In this document: in pieces, positions 18,073 to 26,344 of the stretch | How positions within the stretch are numbered: position 1 is the stretch's first letter | How the letters are laid out: each line of letters starts with the position of its first letter | Assembly (NCBI RefSeq): GCF_900048895.1 | Contig: NZ_LT160639.1 | Span: forward strand, 479,523 to 543,522 | DNA: 64,000 bases | Source of the DNA: Neglectibacter timonensis | GTDB lineage: Bacteria > Bacillota > Clostridia > Oscillospirales > Acutalibacteraceae | Direction of reading: 5' to 3' | Notes under the pieces: generated by a model | Told to the model about the DNA's origin: nothing | Seen by the model: the letters and a program-made list of their open reading frames with translations, nothing else | Database searches by the model: none | Made by a program: the position numbers and the translations under genes

Positions 18073-18264
18073 GAATTTTTGATACATTTTCACAAATGAC
18101 AATTGATAGCAAAAGTTAAAACTATAAACAATTTCATTATTGTAATTATTTATTCACGATTTTGACAATTATTTCCAGTATCTTGACCTGTCTGTATTCC
18201 AATCAAATGTACTAAAAAGATCTCTCATTATCAGGATTTTTCGCCTATCACTGCGGCTTCCAGC

Positions 18265-18320
18265 AAAAAAGCCCCTCTCCGCCGGTACCTCCCTATCAGG
18301 GAGTCCGTACGAAAAAGGGC
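18265..18320 (-). terminator. terminator of spoVAC-spoVAD
   Basis: On the minus strand nested arms (GCCCTTTTTC with GAGAGGGGC, and GTAC..CTCCC with GGGAG.GTAC) form a long stem followed by TTTTTT. Confidence 0.75.
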
Positions 18321-18327
18321 CAGGAAT

Positions 18328-19332
18328 TTAATTCACCGTAAGATTGAGAATATGGCACACGCCTGGAATATTCTCTCCCTGCTGCTGGGAGGTGGGAGAC
18401 ATCAGCGCGCCGGTAGCACAGAAGAGGATATTGCGCAGTTTGCCGCGTTGCATTTTTTTGAGCAGATGGCCACACAATACAGAGGCTGAACACCCACAGC
18501 CGGATCCGCCGGCATGCACATCCTGAGTTTCCCGGTCATAGATCATCAGGCCACAGTCGTTGTGAACGCCTTTCAGGTCGATTCCATTTTCCCCCAGCGT
18601 CTGAAACAGCAGTCGGGTCCCCACCAAACCCAGATCCCCTGTAAAAATTCCGTCGTAATCGGAGGGAACGGTGCCTGTGTCCTCCAGAAACTCATAGATG
18701 CTGGTCGCTGCTGCCGGGGCCATAGCCGCCCCCATATTGGCCGCATCCTTCACGCCCAGGTCCACAATCTTCCCGGCCAGCCCCCGGCGGATTTTGACTG
18801 CTCCGTCTTTCCCTACTATGGCGCATCCGGAAGCAGTGGCCGTCCATTGAGCCGTAGGCGTACGCTGGGCTCCATACTCCAGGGGCGTTCGGAACTGGCG
18901 TTCCGCAGAGCAGAAATGAGAGCTGGTAACCGCCACGGCACGTTCCGCCGCTCCGCTTTCCACCATAACGGCGGAAAGCAGCAGGGTTTGCGCCATAGTG
19001 GAGCAGGCTCCGTACTGCCCCAAAAAAGGAATCTGAAAATCCAGCAGGCCGAAGGTGGAGGAAATACACTGGTTCAACAAATCCCCGGCAAAGATGACAT
19101 CCATCTGCCCCGCCGTAAATCCAGATTTCTCCAGAGCCAGCGCCACCGCTTCCTTCTGCAGCTGCGCCTCTGCCTTTTCCCAGCTTTCCGTATTTAAGGT
19201 TGTATCCTGAAAAGTTTGGTCGTAGTCGGCCCCCAGGGGTCCCTCCGCTTCTTTTTTCCCGCCGATGGCCGCATGACCCAGGATGGTGGGCGGCATTTCA
19301 AATTCCAATGTGTTTTTTCCAATGCGTTTCAT
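18328..19332 (-). CDS. spoVAD: stage V sporulation protein AD
   Basis: A 334-residue thiolase-fold protein of the SpoVA complex, which moves calcium-dipicolinate into the forespore and out at germination. QYGACSTMAQ, GVHNDCG and GGSGCGCSASV match the SpoVAD family, and the length is as in Bacillus (about 338). It starts with ATG 19332, 14 nt after the spoVAC stop, so the two genes are co-transcribed. A terminator follows directly. The spoVAE gene that usually follows is absent here. Confidence 0.95.
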   Translation of the reverse strand: MKRIGKNTLEFEMPPTILGHAAIGGKKEAEGPLGADYDQTFQDTTLNTESWEKAEAQLQKEAVALALEKSGFTAGQMDVIFAGDLLNQCISSTFGLLDFQIPFLGQYGACSTMAQTLLLSAVMVESGAAERAVAVTSSHFCSAERQFRTPLEYGAQRTPTAQWTATASGCAIVGKDGAVKIRRGLAGKIVDLGVKDAANMGAAMAPAAATSIYEFLEDTGTVPSDYDGIFTGDLGLVGTRLLFQTLGENGIDLKGVHNDCGLMIYDRETQDVHAGGSGCGCSASVLCGHLLKKMQRGKLRNILFCATGALMSPTSQQQGENIPGVCHILNLTVN

Positions 19333-19345
19333 TCAATACGCCTCC

Positions 19346-19792
19346 TCAGTACAGATGGAAGAAAAAAGCGATAAAGCCAAAAACCACGGACGCTGTGATG
19401 CCGAATACCAAAACAGGACCTGCTACCGTAAACATTTTAGCGCCCAGCCCTGTGATAAATCCCTCGCTTTTAAATTCCATGGCAGGCGATACCATGGAAT
19501 TTGCGAAGCCGGTGATTGGCACCAGCGTACCTGCGCCTGCCACCTTCGCAATATTGTCGTACCAGCCCAATGCTGTGAATACGGCGGAGATAAGAATGAG
19601 ACTTACGGATACAAAGGCCCTGGCATCCTTAAGTTCCAGGCCCAGATTCTGATAGAGCTGGCAAAGCACCTGCCCAATGGTACAGATAAATCCGCCGAAC
19701 AGAAATGCAAAAACGCAATTCTTCAAAACAGGCGAATTGGGAGACGCCTGCTTCACCATCTCGCTGTATTGCTGTTTGGAAGCGGTTTTCAA
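19346..19792 (-). CDS. spoVAC: stage V sporulation protein AC
   Basis: A 148-residue membrane protein with four to five hydrophobic segments. LKNCVFAFLFGGFICTIGQ near the N-terminus and GAGTLVPITGFANSMVSPAMEF are the conserved SpoVAC/SpoVAE motifs; the leading soluble segment (EMVKQASPNSP) marks it as SpoVAC. The start is TTG 19792 behind AAGGGGAA. It forms the mechanosensitive DPA channel part of the SpoVA complex in the inner spore membrane. Expression should be forespore-specific (sigma G), but I could not identify a convincing sigma-G promoter. Confidence 0.93.
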   Translation of the reverse strand: MKTASKQQYSEMVKQASPNSPVLKNCVFAFLFGGFICTIGQVLCQLYQNLGLELKDARAFVSVSLILISAVFTALGWYDNIAKVAGAGTLVPITGFANSMVSPAMEFKSEGFITGLGAKMFTVAGPVLVFGITASVVFGFIAFFFHLY

Positions 19793-19908
19793 AACAGAGA
19801 TTCCCCTTTCCGGTCAAGAATAAAACTGCTGAGCATATTCTTTGTTCCGATTGAAAAAATATACATCTTCCACACGGTAAGACAGCGAAACAGATTCCGC
19901 TGTCCCGC

Positions 19909-20085
19909 TTATTTTCCGTCCCTGTTTTTCTTTTTATATTTCTCACACCAAACTGGAAACCGACCTTCCCGCTCATGATGCGCCCGGCATTCTCTGCAAT
20001 TTCCATGCCTGGGACAAGCTTTGCGCCTGCAGGGGCAGGGCTTTTTTTCAGAATTTTCCCTGCAAAATTCTACTACTTCTTTCAC
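19909..20085 (-). CDS. 58-residue cysteine-rich, probably metal-binding protein
   Basis: A GTG-started ORF of 58 codons with seven cysteines in CPC, ACPRHGNC, RECRAHH and VWCEK, and a basic tail. I recall short proteins of this CPRHGxC-xxC-xxHH type in many Clostridia, always unnamed; the pattern suggests a zinc ribbon. AGGAG lies 12 nt before the GTG, a long but usable spacing, and a TATAAT sits at 20133-20138. It is encoded between spoVAC and the PHP gene on the same strand. Function unknown. It accounts for most of an otherwise empty 490-nt gap. Confidence 0.65.
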   Translation of the reverse strand: MKEVVEFCRENSEKKPCPCRRKACPRHGNCRECRAHHEREGRFPVWCEKYKKKNRDGK

Positions 20086-20222
20086 AGTTTTCCATCTCTC
20101 CTGATTTTTTGTTTTTCCAGGCGTCTTCCATTATTATATCCCTGCAGCATGCCAAAACCGGTGGTTCCAATTTCTATTCTCGTTTTCTCAGCCTGCCGCC
20201 CGTGTCCATTGAATACGGGCAA

Positions 20223-20241
20223 CAGGAAGGAGCTGTGACGC
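20223..20241. repeat. 19-nt inverted repeat, left copy
   Basis: CAGGAAGGAGCTGTGACGC is exactly the reverse complement of 21196-21214, so the PHP gene and its terminator are bracketed by inverted copies about 955 nt apart. Confidence 0.8.
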
Positions 20242-20263
20242 AATGAAAAAGCGTCACAGCCCC
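20229..20263 (-). terminator. hairpin after the PHP gene
   Basis: On the minus strand GGGGCTGTGACGC pairs with GCGTCACAGCTCC across a T-rich loop. It follows the PHP gene stop. One arm is also part of the 19-nt inverted repeat seen again at 21196-21214. Confidence 0.55.
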
Positions 20264-20285
20264 TTCCATTTGGCAAACAGTGAAT

Positions 20286-21059
20286 TCATTGGTACAAAGC
20301 CGATCGCATTTCGGAAATATTCTTACCCACATCCTCCGGCCTGTGAGCATCGGATGCAAATTGAATTTGGACGTTTTCCCTTTTAAAAATGTCTAGCATG
20401 GACAGATTCATCCCCATTTCAGGGAAACCGTAATTCAGGGCGAGCCCTCCGCTTTGTTCCGCATACATGTGGTGGCGGTTCAATGCGTCCGCCAAAAGTC
20501 TGTATTTCGGAGTGAGATCACCAGCGGGGAAAAAGTGAAAACATTTTATCGAATCGGGATGAGCCAGACCGGTGAATAATCCACTGTTGACCAGGGCAAG
20601 CATGGAATCGTAATATTGGTTGTAAAGCAACTCAACATTGATATCTTTCCAGAACTCTGCCCTATGGTCAAAATCAAATCCATTTACCCAATGGATCGAT
20701 CCGGTTGCAAAATCAAAGGGAAAAGAAGTGATAAAATCCGAAATTAGATTTTCGTAGTCCGGGAAATAGCATACTTCCAATCCCCACTTTATCTGTATGG
20801 GGAATGTGTATTGCCGCATTTCAGCAATGAGATCCGTATACTGCTTGATCGTGCAGCCTGTTCTTTTTTCATACCATGAGTTCTGATACTCGCTATAGCT
20901 GCGTATTCCGGCATACATGGGCGAAAACTCCTGAAACCTGTGAGAGTGTTCCAGAAGATAGATCTCATCCAGCCCCATCTCTACGGCCTGTTTCACAAAG
21001 GTATCGATCCATTCCTTCGTGTAGGGACCTCTTTCGATATGAATATGGACATCTTTCAT
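20286..21059 (-). CDS. PHP-domain phosphoesterase, histidinol-phosphatase-like
   Basis: A 257-residue metal-dependent phosphoesterase of the polymerase-and-histidinol-phosphatase family. Metal ligands are visible as HIHIERG at residues 5-11, LLEHSH near 36, GLEVCYFP near 94, HWV near 126, TGLAHPD near 168 and FASDAHRP near 235. This is the HisJ/HisK order. AAAGGAAGTG precedes ATG 21059. No other his genes are nearby, so the substrate may be another phosphate ester. Confidence 0.82.
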   Translation of the reverse strand: MKDVHIHIERGPYTKEWIDTFVKQAVEMGLDEIYLLEHSHRFQEFSPMYAGIRSYSEYQNSWYEKRTGCTIKQYTDLIAEMRQYTFPIQIKWGLEVCYFPDYENLISDFITSFPFDFATGSIHWVNGFDFDHRAEFWKDINVELLYNQYYDSMLALVNSGLFTGLAHPDSIKCFHFFPAGDLTPKYRLLADALNRHHMYAEQSGGLALNYGFPEMGMNLSMLDIFKRENVQIQFASDAHRPEDVGKNISEMRSALYQ

Positions 21060-21195
21060 GGTGATTCACTTCCTTTGGCAGGCAGATCGTTCAATATTTT
21101 CCCACATCACAGAATGACAGTGAACCGAATGGAATTTCCGCTCGGACTTCTGACCGATGTTTTACCGCAGTGCAGCATATACCTGTTGCAGTCTA

Positions 21196-21214
21196 GCGTC
21201 ACAGCTCCTTCCTG
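21196..21214. repeat. 19-nt inverted repeat, right copy
   Basis: Exact inverted copy of 20223-20241. It lies between the VOC gene stop and the PHP gene. Here it lacks the second arm, so it looks like half of a duplicated terminator. Nothing else was found in 21060-21249 apart from the PHP ribosome binding site. Confidence 0.8.
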
Positions 21215-21249
21215 CTGCTGTTCTGCTGTCTATGGACTATAGGCCTTCC

Positions 21250-21633
21250 TCACAGATACTGGTTAAACTCCACCTTCTCCTTGTTCGGCCCTTCAATCGT
21301 AAAGAATTTTACACCATTCTCCCAAAAAGGGAGTGTCTCCAAACCATTGCTGACTACGGGATATCCCTTTTCCTGAGCCAGCGCATATACCCTGTCCACA
21401 TCGCTGACATCGATGGCGATATGGTCGATGGCGCCATAACACTGCGCGGCGTGTTCTCCCACCTCGTAAGTTTCGATCACGATATTCTGCAGCTTTAAAA
21501 AGGCGCATTTTCCATTCTCCGTCTGCCAGGCCACTTCAAAACCCAGCTCTCCATAGAAACGAATGGTCTCCTCGATGCTTTTCGCCGGCAGCCCAATATG
21601 CTGCAGCCCCAATACAAACTCCTTGATTTCCAT
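21250..21633 (-). CDS. VOC-superfamily protein (glyoxalase/dioxygenase fold)
   Basis: A 127-residue single-domain vicinal-oxygen-chelate protein with two beta-alpha-beta-beta-beta units. The metal-ligand positions are filled: His in LQHIGL (12), Glu in VIETYEV (about 55), His in AIDHIAID (about 69) and Glu in KVEFNQ (about 122). This is the glyoxalase I-like set. AAGGAG precedes ATG 21633. It is encoded 22 nt after murF on the same strand, suggesting read-through transcription. The substrate is unknown. Confidence 0.82.
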   Translation of the reverse strand: MEIKEFVLGLQHIGLPAKSIEETIRFYGELGFEVAWQTENGKCAFLKLQNIVIETYEVGEHAAQCYGAIDHIAIDVSDVDRVYALAQEKGYPVVSNGLETLPFWENGVKFFTIEGPNKEKVEFNQYL

Positions 21634-21655
21634 TGCTTTTGAACTCCTTTTTGCT

Positions 21656-23020
21656 TTATTCGGACGTTTCAGCTTTCAATGCCGAAACGATCTCGTCGGT
21701 TTTCATTCCCCGGGATCCCTTGACCAGCACGGCATCGCCCGCTTGAAGCAATTCCCGAAGACGTGCCGCCGCTTCCTGGTTGGAGGCAAACCATTCAGCC
21801 TTTTCTGAACCGTAGCCCGCCACAATATCCTTTGACAGCGGACCAATCCCAAGAAGCCGGTCTACGCCCTTCTCTCTGGCGTACCGGCCAACTTCCCAAT
21901 GGCCCTGCCTGGCATACTCCCCCAGTTCCAGCATATCGGCCAGCACCGCCACCCTTTGTCCCGACGCCCGAACGGTCATCAGTACATCCAGGGCGCTGCG
22001 CATGGAATCGGGGCTGGCGTTGTAACTGTCGTCAATGATCACAAGGCCGTTTAACTCAAACACCTGTTGGCGCATGGCTGGAGCCTTATACGCGGCAATC
22101 GCCCGCACCGCCTCTTCCGCAGGCACACCAAGACTTCTGGCAACCGCCATAGAGCACAGGGCGTTGCGCACATTGTGCAGGCCCGCAGCGGGCACAAACA
22201 TCTCCAGTTTTTCTCCGGATCTGGAAACACAGGTAAAAAAGGTTCCTTTATCCGCCTCATTCAGCCCGGTAGCCCTCCAATCGCACAGAGGGCCCAGGCC
22301 AAAGGTAACCACCTTGCGCCTGCAGCTATCCTTCAGCGCGGGCAGCAGGTCATCGTCTCCGTTCACAAACAGGATGCCGTCCTCCGGCAGATAGTCGGCG
22401 ATATGAAGTTTTTCCGCCAGGATGTTTTCCCGGGTTTTCATGTATTCAATATGAGAGACACCTATGTTTGTGATCACTGCAAAAGTTGGCTTCACCACAG
22501 CGGCAATCCGGGCCATCTCCCCGGGCATGCTCACACCCATCTCCACCACAGCGGCCGTATGCTCTTTTTTCAGGCCGAAGACGGTCTGAGGAACGCCCAC
22601 CTGGCTGTTCTGGTTTCCGGCCGTTTTCAGCACATTGAACCTGGCGGTCAGGGCCTGGGCGATCATTTCTTTCGCCGTGGTTTTCCCTACGCTGCCAGTG
22701 ACCCCCACAATGGGCAGCTCAAACTGGCTTCGGTAATAGGCCGCCGTTTTTTGAAGGGCAGCCCGGCAGTCGTTCACCAGCACTACAGGCTGCTCCCGCA
22801 GGGGAATTTCATGGTCGGTAAAAGTGGCGGCAGCTCCGTTTTCAAATACGGAATCAATGTAGACATGGGCGTCCGTCTTCTCCCCCCGGATAGGCACAAA
22901 CATGACGCCTGTTTTCACCGTACGGCTGTCTGTGGAAAAGGCCGTCACTACCGTGTTCCCATCGCCGCATAGGAGCTTTCCTCCGGCAGCTTTCACAATC
23001 TCGGAAATTTTCAGTCTCAT
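21656..23020 (-). CDS. murF: UDP-N-acetylmuramoyl-tripeptide--D-alanyl-D-alanine ligase
   Basis: Adds D-Ala-D-Ala to the UDP-MurNAc-tripeptide in the last cytoplasmic step of the peptidoglycan precursor. The 454-residue protein has the three Mur ligase domains: N-terminal substrate domain (DSRTVKTG, FVPIRG), ATP loop VGVTGSVGKTTAKE at 105-117, AGNQNSQVGVP, and the C-terminal ligase domain beginning INDSYNASPDSMR-like (IDDSYNASPDSM). The length is standard. It lies downstream of murE and the C1B peptidase in the same orientation, forming a small cell-wall cluster detached from a dcw operon. Confidence 0.95.
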   Translation of the reverse strand: MRLKISEIVKAAGGKLLCGDGNTVVTAFSTDSRTVKTGVMFVPIRGEKTDAHVYIDSVFENGAAATFTDHEIPLREQPVVLVNDCRAALQKTAAYYRSQFELPIVGVTGSVGKTTAKEMIAQALTARFNVLKTAGNQNSQVGVPQTVFGLKKEHTAAVVEMGVSMPGEMARIAAVVKPTFAVITNIGVSHIEYMKTRENILAEKLHIADYLPEDGILFVNGDDDLLPALKDSCRRKVVTFGLGPLCDWRATGLNEADKGTFFTCVSRSGEKLEMFVPAAGLHNVRNALCSMAVARSLGVPAEEAVRAIAAYKAPAMRQQVFELNGLVIIDDSYNASPDSMRSALDVLMTVRASGQRVAVLADMLELGEYARQGHWEVGRYAREKGVDRLLGIGPLSKDIVAGYGSEKAEWFASNQEAAARLRELLQAGDAVLVKGSRGMKTDEIVSALKAETSE

Positions 23021-23148
23021 AAAGATAACTCCGTCTTCTCAATCAGAATGTTTTTTAGAAAGGAAGCACGCCGTACAGGCGGCAAGGGCAAGTCTTGTGA
23101 ATTCCATCGTACCGCCGCAGGTAAATACCGCTCCGGGCAGATGGGAAG

Positions 23149-24483
23149 TCAGGCAAGAGACCCCATGGGATCCCAAGGCTCCAGCAAGATAGGGGCCTGT
23201 TCCAGCTCCGAAAGCTGTTCTGCCGTGAGATACTTTTTATGTACCACAACCTGATAGGTATACTCTGTGAACCACTCGTCGCTCATCACATAATAGCCCT
23301 CTGCCCCGGCCTCTTTGCCCCAGCTATTCTCCACTCTCCAGCGGGTGGGCTTCCCGGCTTCATCCAGGTTCACCCCCTGGAATACCATAGCATGGGTCAT
23401 CAGGCTCTCGCCGTAATCGAGGCGCTCCGCCTTATCCATTCCGAATTCCGTTCCGAAAAGCTCCCCGGCACACACCGCATCCAGGTCCATGATGCCGCCG
23501 TCGCGGATGGAACACTGCCCCACATCGCAGCCGAACCAGACAGGTTCCCCAGCTTTCAGCTGGGCAATTGCCGCATTCTTCAAATCCTCTGCCGGCAAGT
23601 TCAAATACTTTACAGGACGGCTTTCCTTCACATTTCCCAGCATTTTCACCGTATAGGTCCGGTGATACGGCTTATCTGCAGTGGGCGCGTTGATGAGGCT
23701 GACATAATCCGCCATATTCCAACCCACATATTTCTCAAAAAACTCTTTTCCGGTGATGTTCTCTTCCCGGATAAATTCCTTCTTCTTATTGCGTATCTCA
23801 AAGGGGAAGCTTTTAGGCGGCTTTCCCAGCGCAATGCAAAGCATGTGATACACCGTTTCCATCATGCCTTCCTTCCGTGTGCGCAGCTCATCCGCCGCCT
23901 TTCCCTCTGCGTGGGCCTTACGGAGCACGCAGGCGAACTCCCGAAGCTTGCGGGTCATATAGGTGCACAGTTCCCGTGTAGCGGAAGACGGCGCCGTCTC
24001 GGGCATGGCCTCCTTGGGCACTACGCCGTATTTTTCAATCAGATTGCAGAGCATATCCCATTGACCGCCGTCGCCCAGGGGATCTTTCAGCAGGTGGCTG
24101 ATCAGCCGTCCGTCCGTAGGCTCCTCCAGAGTTTCCAGTATATTCTCGAGAAAATAATTGGCCTTTTCCAGCTTGTCATAAAACAAGGTGTAATTCTGGG
24201 AGAGCTCAAAGCTTTCCAGATTCAGCTTCTGCATCACAGCGAACCGCATGGTATTCAGCGCAGCAAACATCCAGCAGCGGCCGGACTGCTTCTGGTTGGT
24301 GATCTTCCCCTGCTCCAGCATGACGGAGAACTGATGGCGGTCTTTTCTCATAACCTCGGGATTGGTAGCCGCCTTCACAATCCCGTTGGCAGTGACAGCC
24401 CTCATGGCCACTTTTTTCGCCAAGTCGGCGTCAAAAGCGCTTTCATAACGTTCCAGCTGTTCTATCGTAAGATTTTGTTCCAT
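23149..24483 (-). CDS. pepC: C1B-family cysteine aminopeptidase (bleomycin hydrolase type)
   Basis: A 444-residue cytoplasmic aminopeptidase. The papain-like triad is visible: Cys70 in QSGRCWMFAALN, His in LMTHAMVF near 361 and Asn in VENSWG near 384. The length matches PepC/bleomycin hydrolase, which form hexamers and trim peptides. The start is ATG 24483 behind GGAGGATATATAAAG; a longer ORF upstream lacks a ribosome binding site. It sits between murE and murF, where a PepC gene is not expected by pathway, so co-transcription may only reflect chromosomal order. Confidence 0.93.
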   Translation of the reverse strand: MEQNLTIEQLERYESAFDADLAKKVAMRAVTANGIVKAATNPEVMRKDRHQFSVMLEQGKITNQKQSGRCWMFAALNTMRFAVMQKLNLESFELSQNYTLFYDKLEKANYFLENILETLEEPTDGRLISHLLKDPLGDGGQWDMLCNLIEKYGVVPKEAMPETAPSSATRELCTYMTRKLREFACVLRKAHAEGKAADELRTRKEGMMETVYHMLCIALGKPPKSFPFEIRNKKKEFIREENITGKEFFEKYVGWNMADYVSLINAPTADKPYHRTYTVKMLGNVKESRPVKYLNLPAEDLKNAAIAQLKAGEPVWFGCDVGQCSIRDGGIMDLDAVCAGELFGTEFGMDKAERLDYGESLMTHAMVFQGVNLDEAGKPTRWRVENSWGKEAGAEGYYVMSDEWFTEYTYQVVVHKKYLTAEQLSELEQAPILLEPWDPMGSLA

Positions 24484-24577
24484 CTTTATATATCCTCCAA
24501 TTCTGATCCGGCCCCGGCTACTCTTGCCGGCGGCCGGTCCTGTTCCTTTTCCGCGCAATTCTGCAGCGCCCGCCGCC

Positions 24578-26044
24578 CTACGCCTGCTTTTCTTTCATTT
24601 CCCGCAGGATTTCCCGAATGACGACCCTCTCGTCAAAAGGTCGTTTTACCCCCTCAATTTCCTGATAATCCTCATGCCCTTTCCCTGCCAAAACGATGAT
24701 ATCACCGTCCTGCGCATGTTCCAGACACCAGCGGATCGCCTCTCTCCGGTCAGGGATCTCAACGTATTTCCCAGCTGTCTTATGGATTCCCGTCTTGATA
24801 TCCTCAATGATATCCAGCACATTTTCAAACCGGGAATTATCTGCCGTGAGCACAGAGAGATCCGCCAGCCTGCCGCTCATCTCTCCCATCTCATACCGGC
24901 GTACTTTAGGCCGGTTCCCCCCGGCGCCGAACATACAGATCAAGCGTTTCGGTTCATATTCCCTCAAGGTGACGAGGAGGTTTTCCATACTCACCGCATT
25001 GTGGGCATAATCCAGCAGCAGGGTATAGTTTCCCGGTACCGGAACCGGCTCCACCCGGCCTTTGACCTTCACCCGGGAAACGCCCTGCTTCATGGCCTCC
25101 ACCGGGATCCCCAAAACATGGCAGCAGGCGATGGCCGCAAGGGCATTGTAGGCATTGAAACGCCCTGGAATCCCCACCTCTGCGGTAAAGGCAAGCTCTC
25201 CGGCAACTTCAAAGGCGATACCCAGGAAGCCCGGGCGGGTCAAATGGCGGCAGTCCGCCCCACGCAGCTGAGCCGCCTGCCCGAAACCGTAGGTCTTTAC
25301 CTTGCAGGTATGCCCCTTCAGGATACCTTCCACGTTATCATCATCCAGATTGACCACGCCGGTTTTGCACATGGAAAACAGTTTTGCCTTGCTTTCCAGA
25401 TATTCCTGCATATCTCTGTGCTCTACCCCGCCGATATGGTCCTCGGAAAAATTGGTGAACACGCCCACCTCAAAGGGGATCCCTGCAACCCGCTGGTCCT
25501 TCAGCCCGATGGAGGAAGCCTCCATCACGCAGTATTCACAGCCCGCGTCCGCCATGCGGCGCAGGTGCTTCTGCACCTCATAGCTTGCCGGCGTGGTATT
25601 CTCCAGCGCGGTTACCTCATCGCCAATCAGCACGCCGATGGTTCCCATCACGCCGGCTTTATGTCCGGCACTTTCCAGAATGGAATGCACCATATAGGCC
25701 GTTGTGGTCTTCCCTTTGGTGCCTGTAATGCCGATCACCTTGAGTTCACGCTCCGCCGGATTCCCAAAAAAAGCGGCGCTGAGCAACGCCAGCGCTGTTT
25801 TAGTATCCCCGGTGAGGAGAACCTGCGCGCCCGGGGCTTCCACCGGCTCCTCCGCCACAATGACGCAGGCGCCCGCACGCGCCGCATCTGCCGCGTAGCG
25901 GTGTCCATCAGAAGCAGAACCCCGCAGGCAGACAAAGAGACAGTCCGGCTTTACCTTCCGGGAATCGTAAACAATATCCGACACCTCCACCTCCTGGAAC
26001 CCGCTGGAAATTCCCAGGGAAGACAACAGTTTCGATAACTTCAT
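24578..26044 (-). CDS. murE: Mur ligase, UDP-MurNAc-tripeptide synthetase (MurE)
   Basis: Adds the third stem-peptide residue to UDP-MurNAc-dipeptide. The 488-residue protein shows DSRKVKPDCLFV, the ATP loop GITGTKGKTTTAY at 105-117, ENTTPASYEVQK, MEASSIGL and the ligase-domain DYAHNAVSMENLL. Near residue 401 the amino-acid-selecting loop reads DNSRFENV. Meso-diaminopimelate enzymes have DNPR; the Arg is kept but Pro is replaced by Ser, so DAP specificity is likely but less certain. It is first in the minus-strand cluster, behind its own promoter. Confidence 0.92.
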   Translation of the reverse strand: MKLSKLLSSLGISSGFQEVEVSDIVYDSRKVKPDCLFVCLRGSASDGHRYAADAARAGACVIVAEEPVEAPGAQVLLTGDTKTALALLSAAFFGNPAERELKVIGITGTKGKTTTAYMVHSILESAGHKAGVMGTIGVLIGDEVTALENTTPASYEVQKHLRRMADAGCEYCVMEASSIGLKDQRVAGIPFEVGVFTNFSEDHIGGVEHRDMQEYLESKAKLFSMCKTGVVNLDDDNVEGILKGHTCKVKTYGFGQAAQLRGADCRHLTRPGFLGIAFEVAGELAFTAEVGIPGRFNAYNALAAIACCHVLGIPVEAMKQGVSRVKVKGRVEPVPVPGNYTLLLDYAHNAVSMENLLVTLREYEPKRLICMFGAGGNRPKVRRYEMGEMSGRLADLSVLTADNSRFENVLDIIEDIKTGIHKTAGKYVEIPDRREAIRWCLEHAQDGDIIVLAGKGHEDYQEIEGVKRPFDERVVIREILREMKEKQA

Positions 26045-26164
26045 GTGGCCGATCCATCCTTTCTGAAAAAGAAAGCTGCTGAAAAACAGAAAGTCCGAAG
26101 AATCCTTTCATAAGGGTTCCCCAGGTCTTCTTTCCTAAAATTTTACGCTCTGAAAGTGTCTTTC

Positions 26165-26193
26165 ATGATACTCTTTTCCAATAATATTGTCAA
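26165..26193 (-). promoter_or_regulatory. promoter of the murE cluster
   Basis: On the minus strand TTGACA (26188-26193) and TATCAT (26165-26170) are spaced by 17 nt, with a leader of about 115 nt to murE. Confidence 0.65.
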
Positions 26194-26245
26194 CAAAAAA
26201 GCCGCTTTACACATTTCCGAAACATCCGATTTTACTTTACTTTTA

Positions 26246-26290
26246 TTTAACAATTTACAGATTCGGTATTTAACATAGGCAGGGTATGAT
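26246..26290 (+). promoter_or_regulatory. Pho box and promoter of pstS
   Basis: TTTAACA (26246-26252), TTTACA (26254-26259) and TTTAACA (26269-26275) form direct repeats resembling PhoP/PhoB half-sites (TTHACA). The last ends about 10 nt before TATGAT (26285-26290), where a -35 box would be, as in activator-dependent Pho promoters. No consensus -35 hexamer is present. Further A/T-rich TTTAC words lie at 26231-26240. Confidence 0.6.
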
Positions 26291-26344
26291 TACGGCCGTA
26301 GACAGAAAGCAATAGACCAAACTTTACAAAGGAAGGTAATTTGT

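Noticed and set aside
23039..23107. A 22-codon ORF (MEFTRLALAACTACFL...) between pepC and murF
   Set aside because: No ribosome binding site, very short, and no recognised family, although its composition is protein-like.
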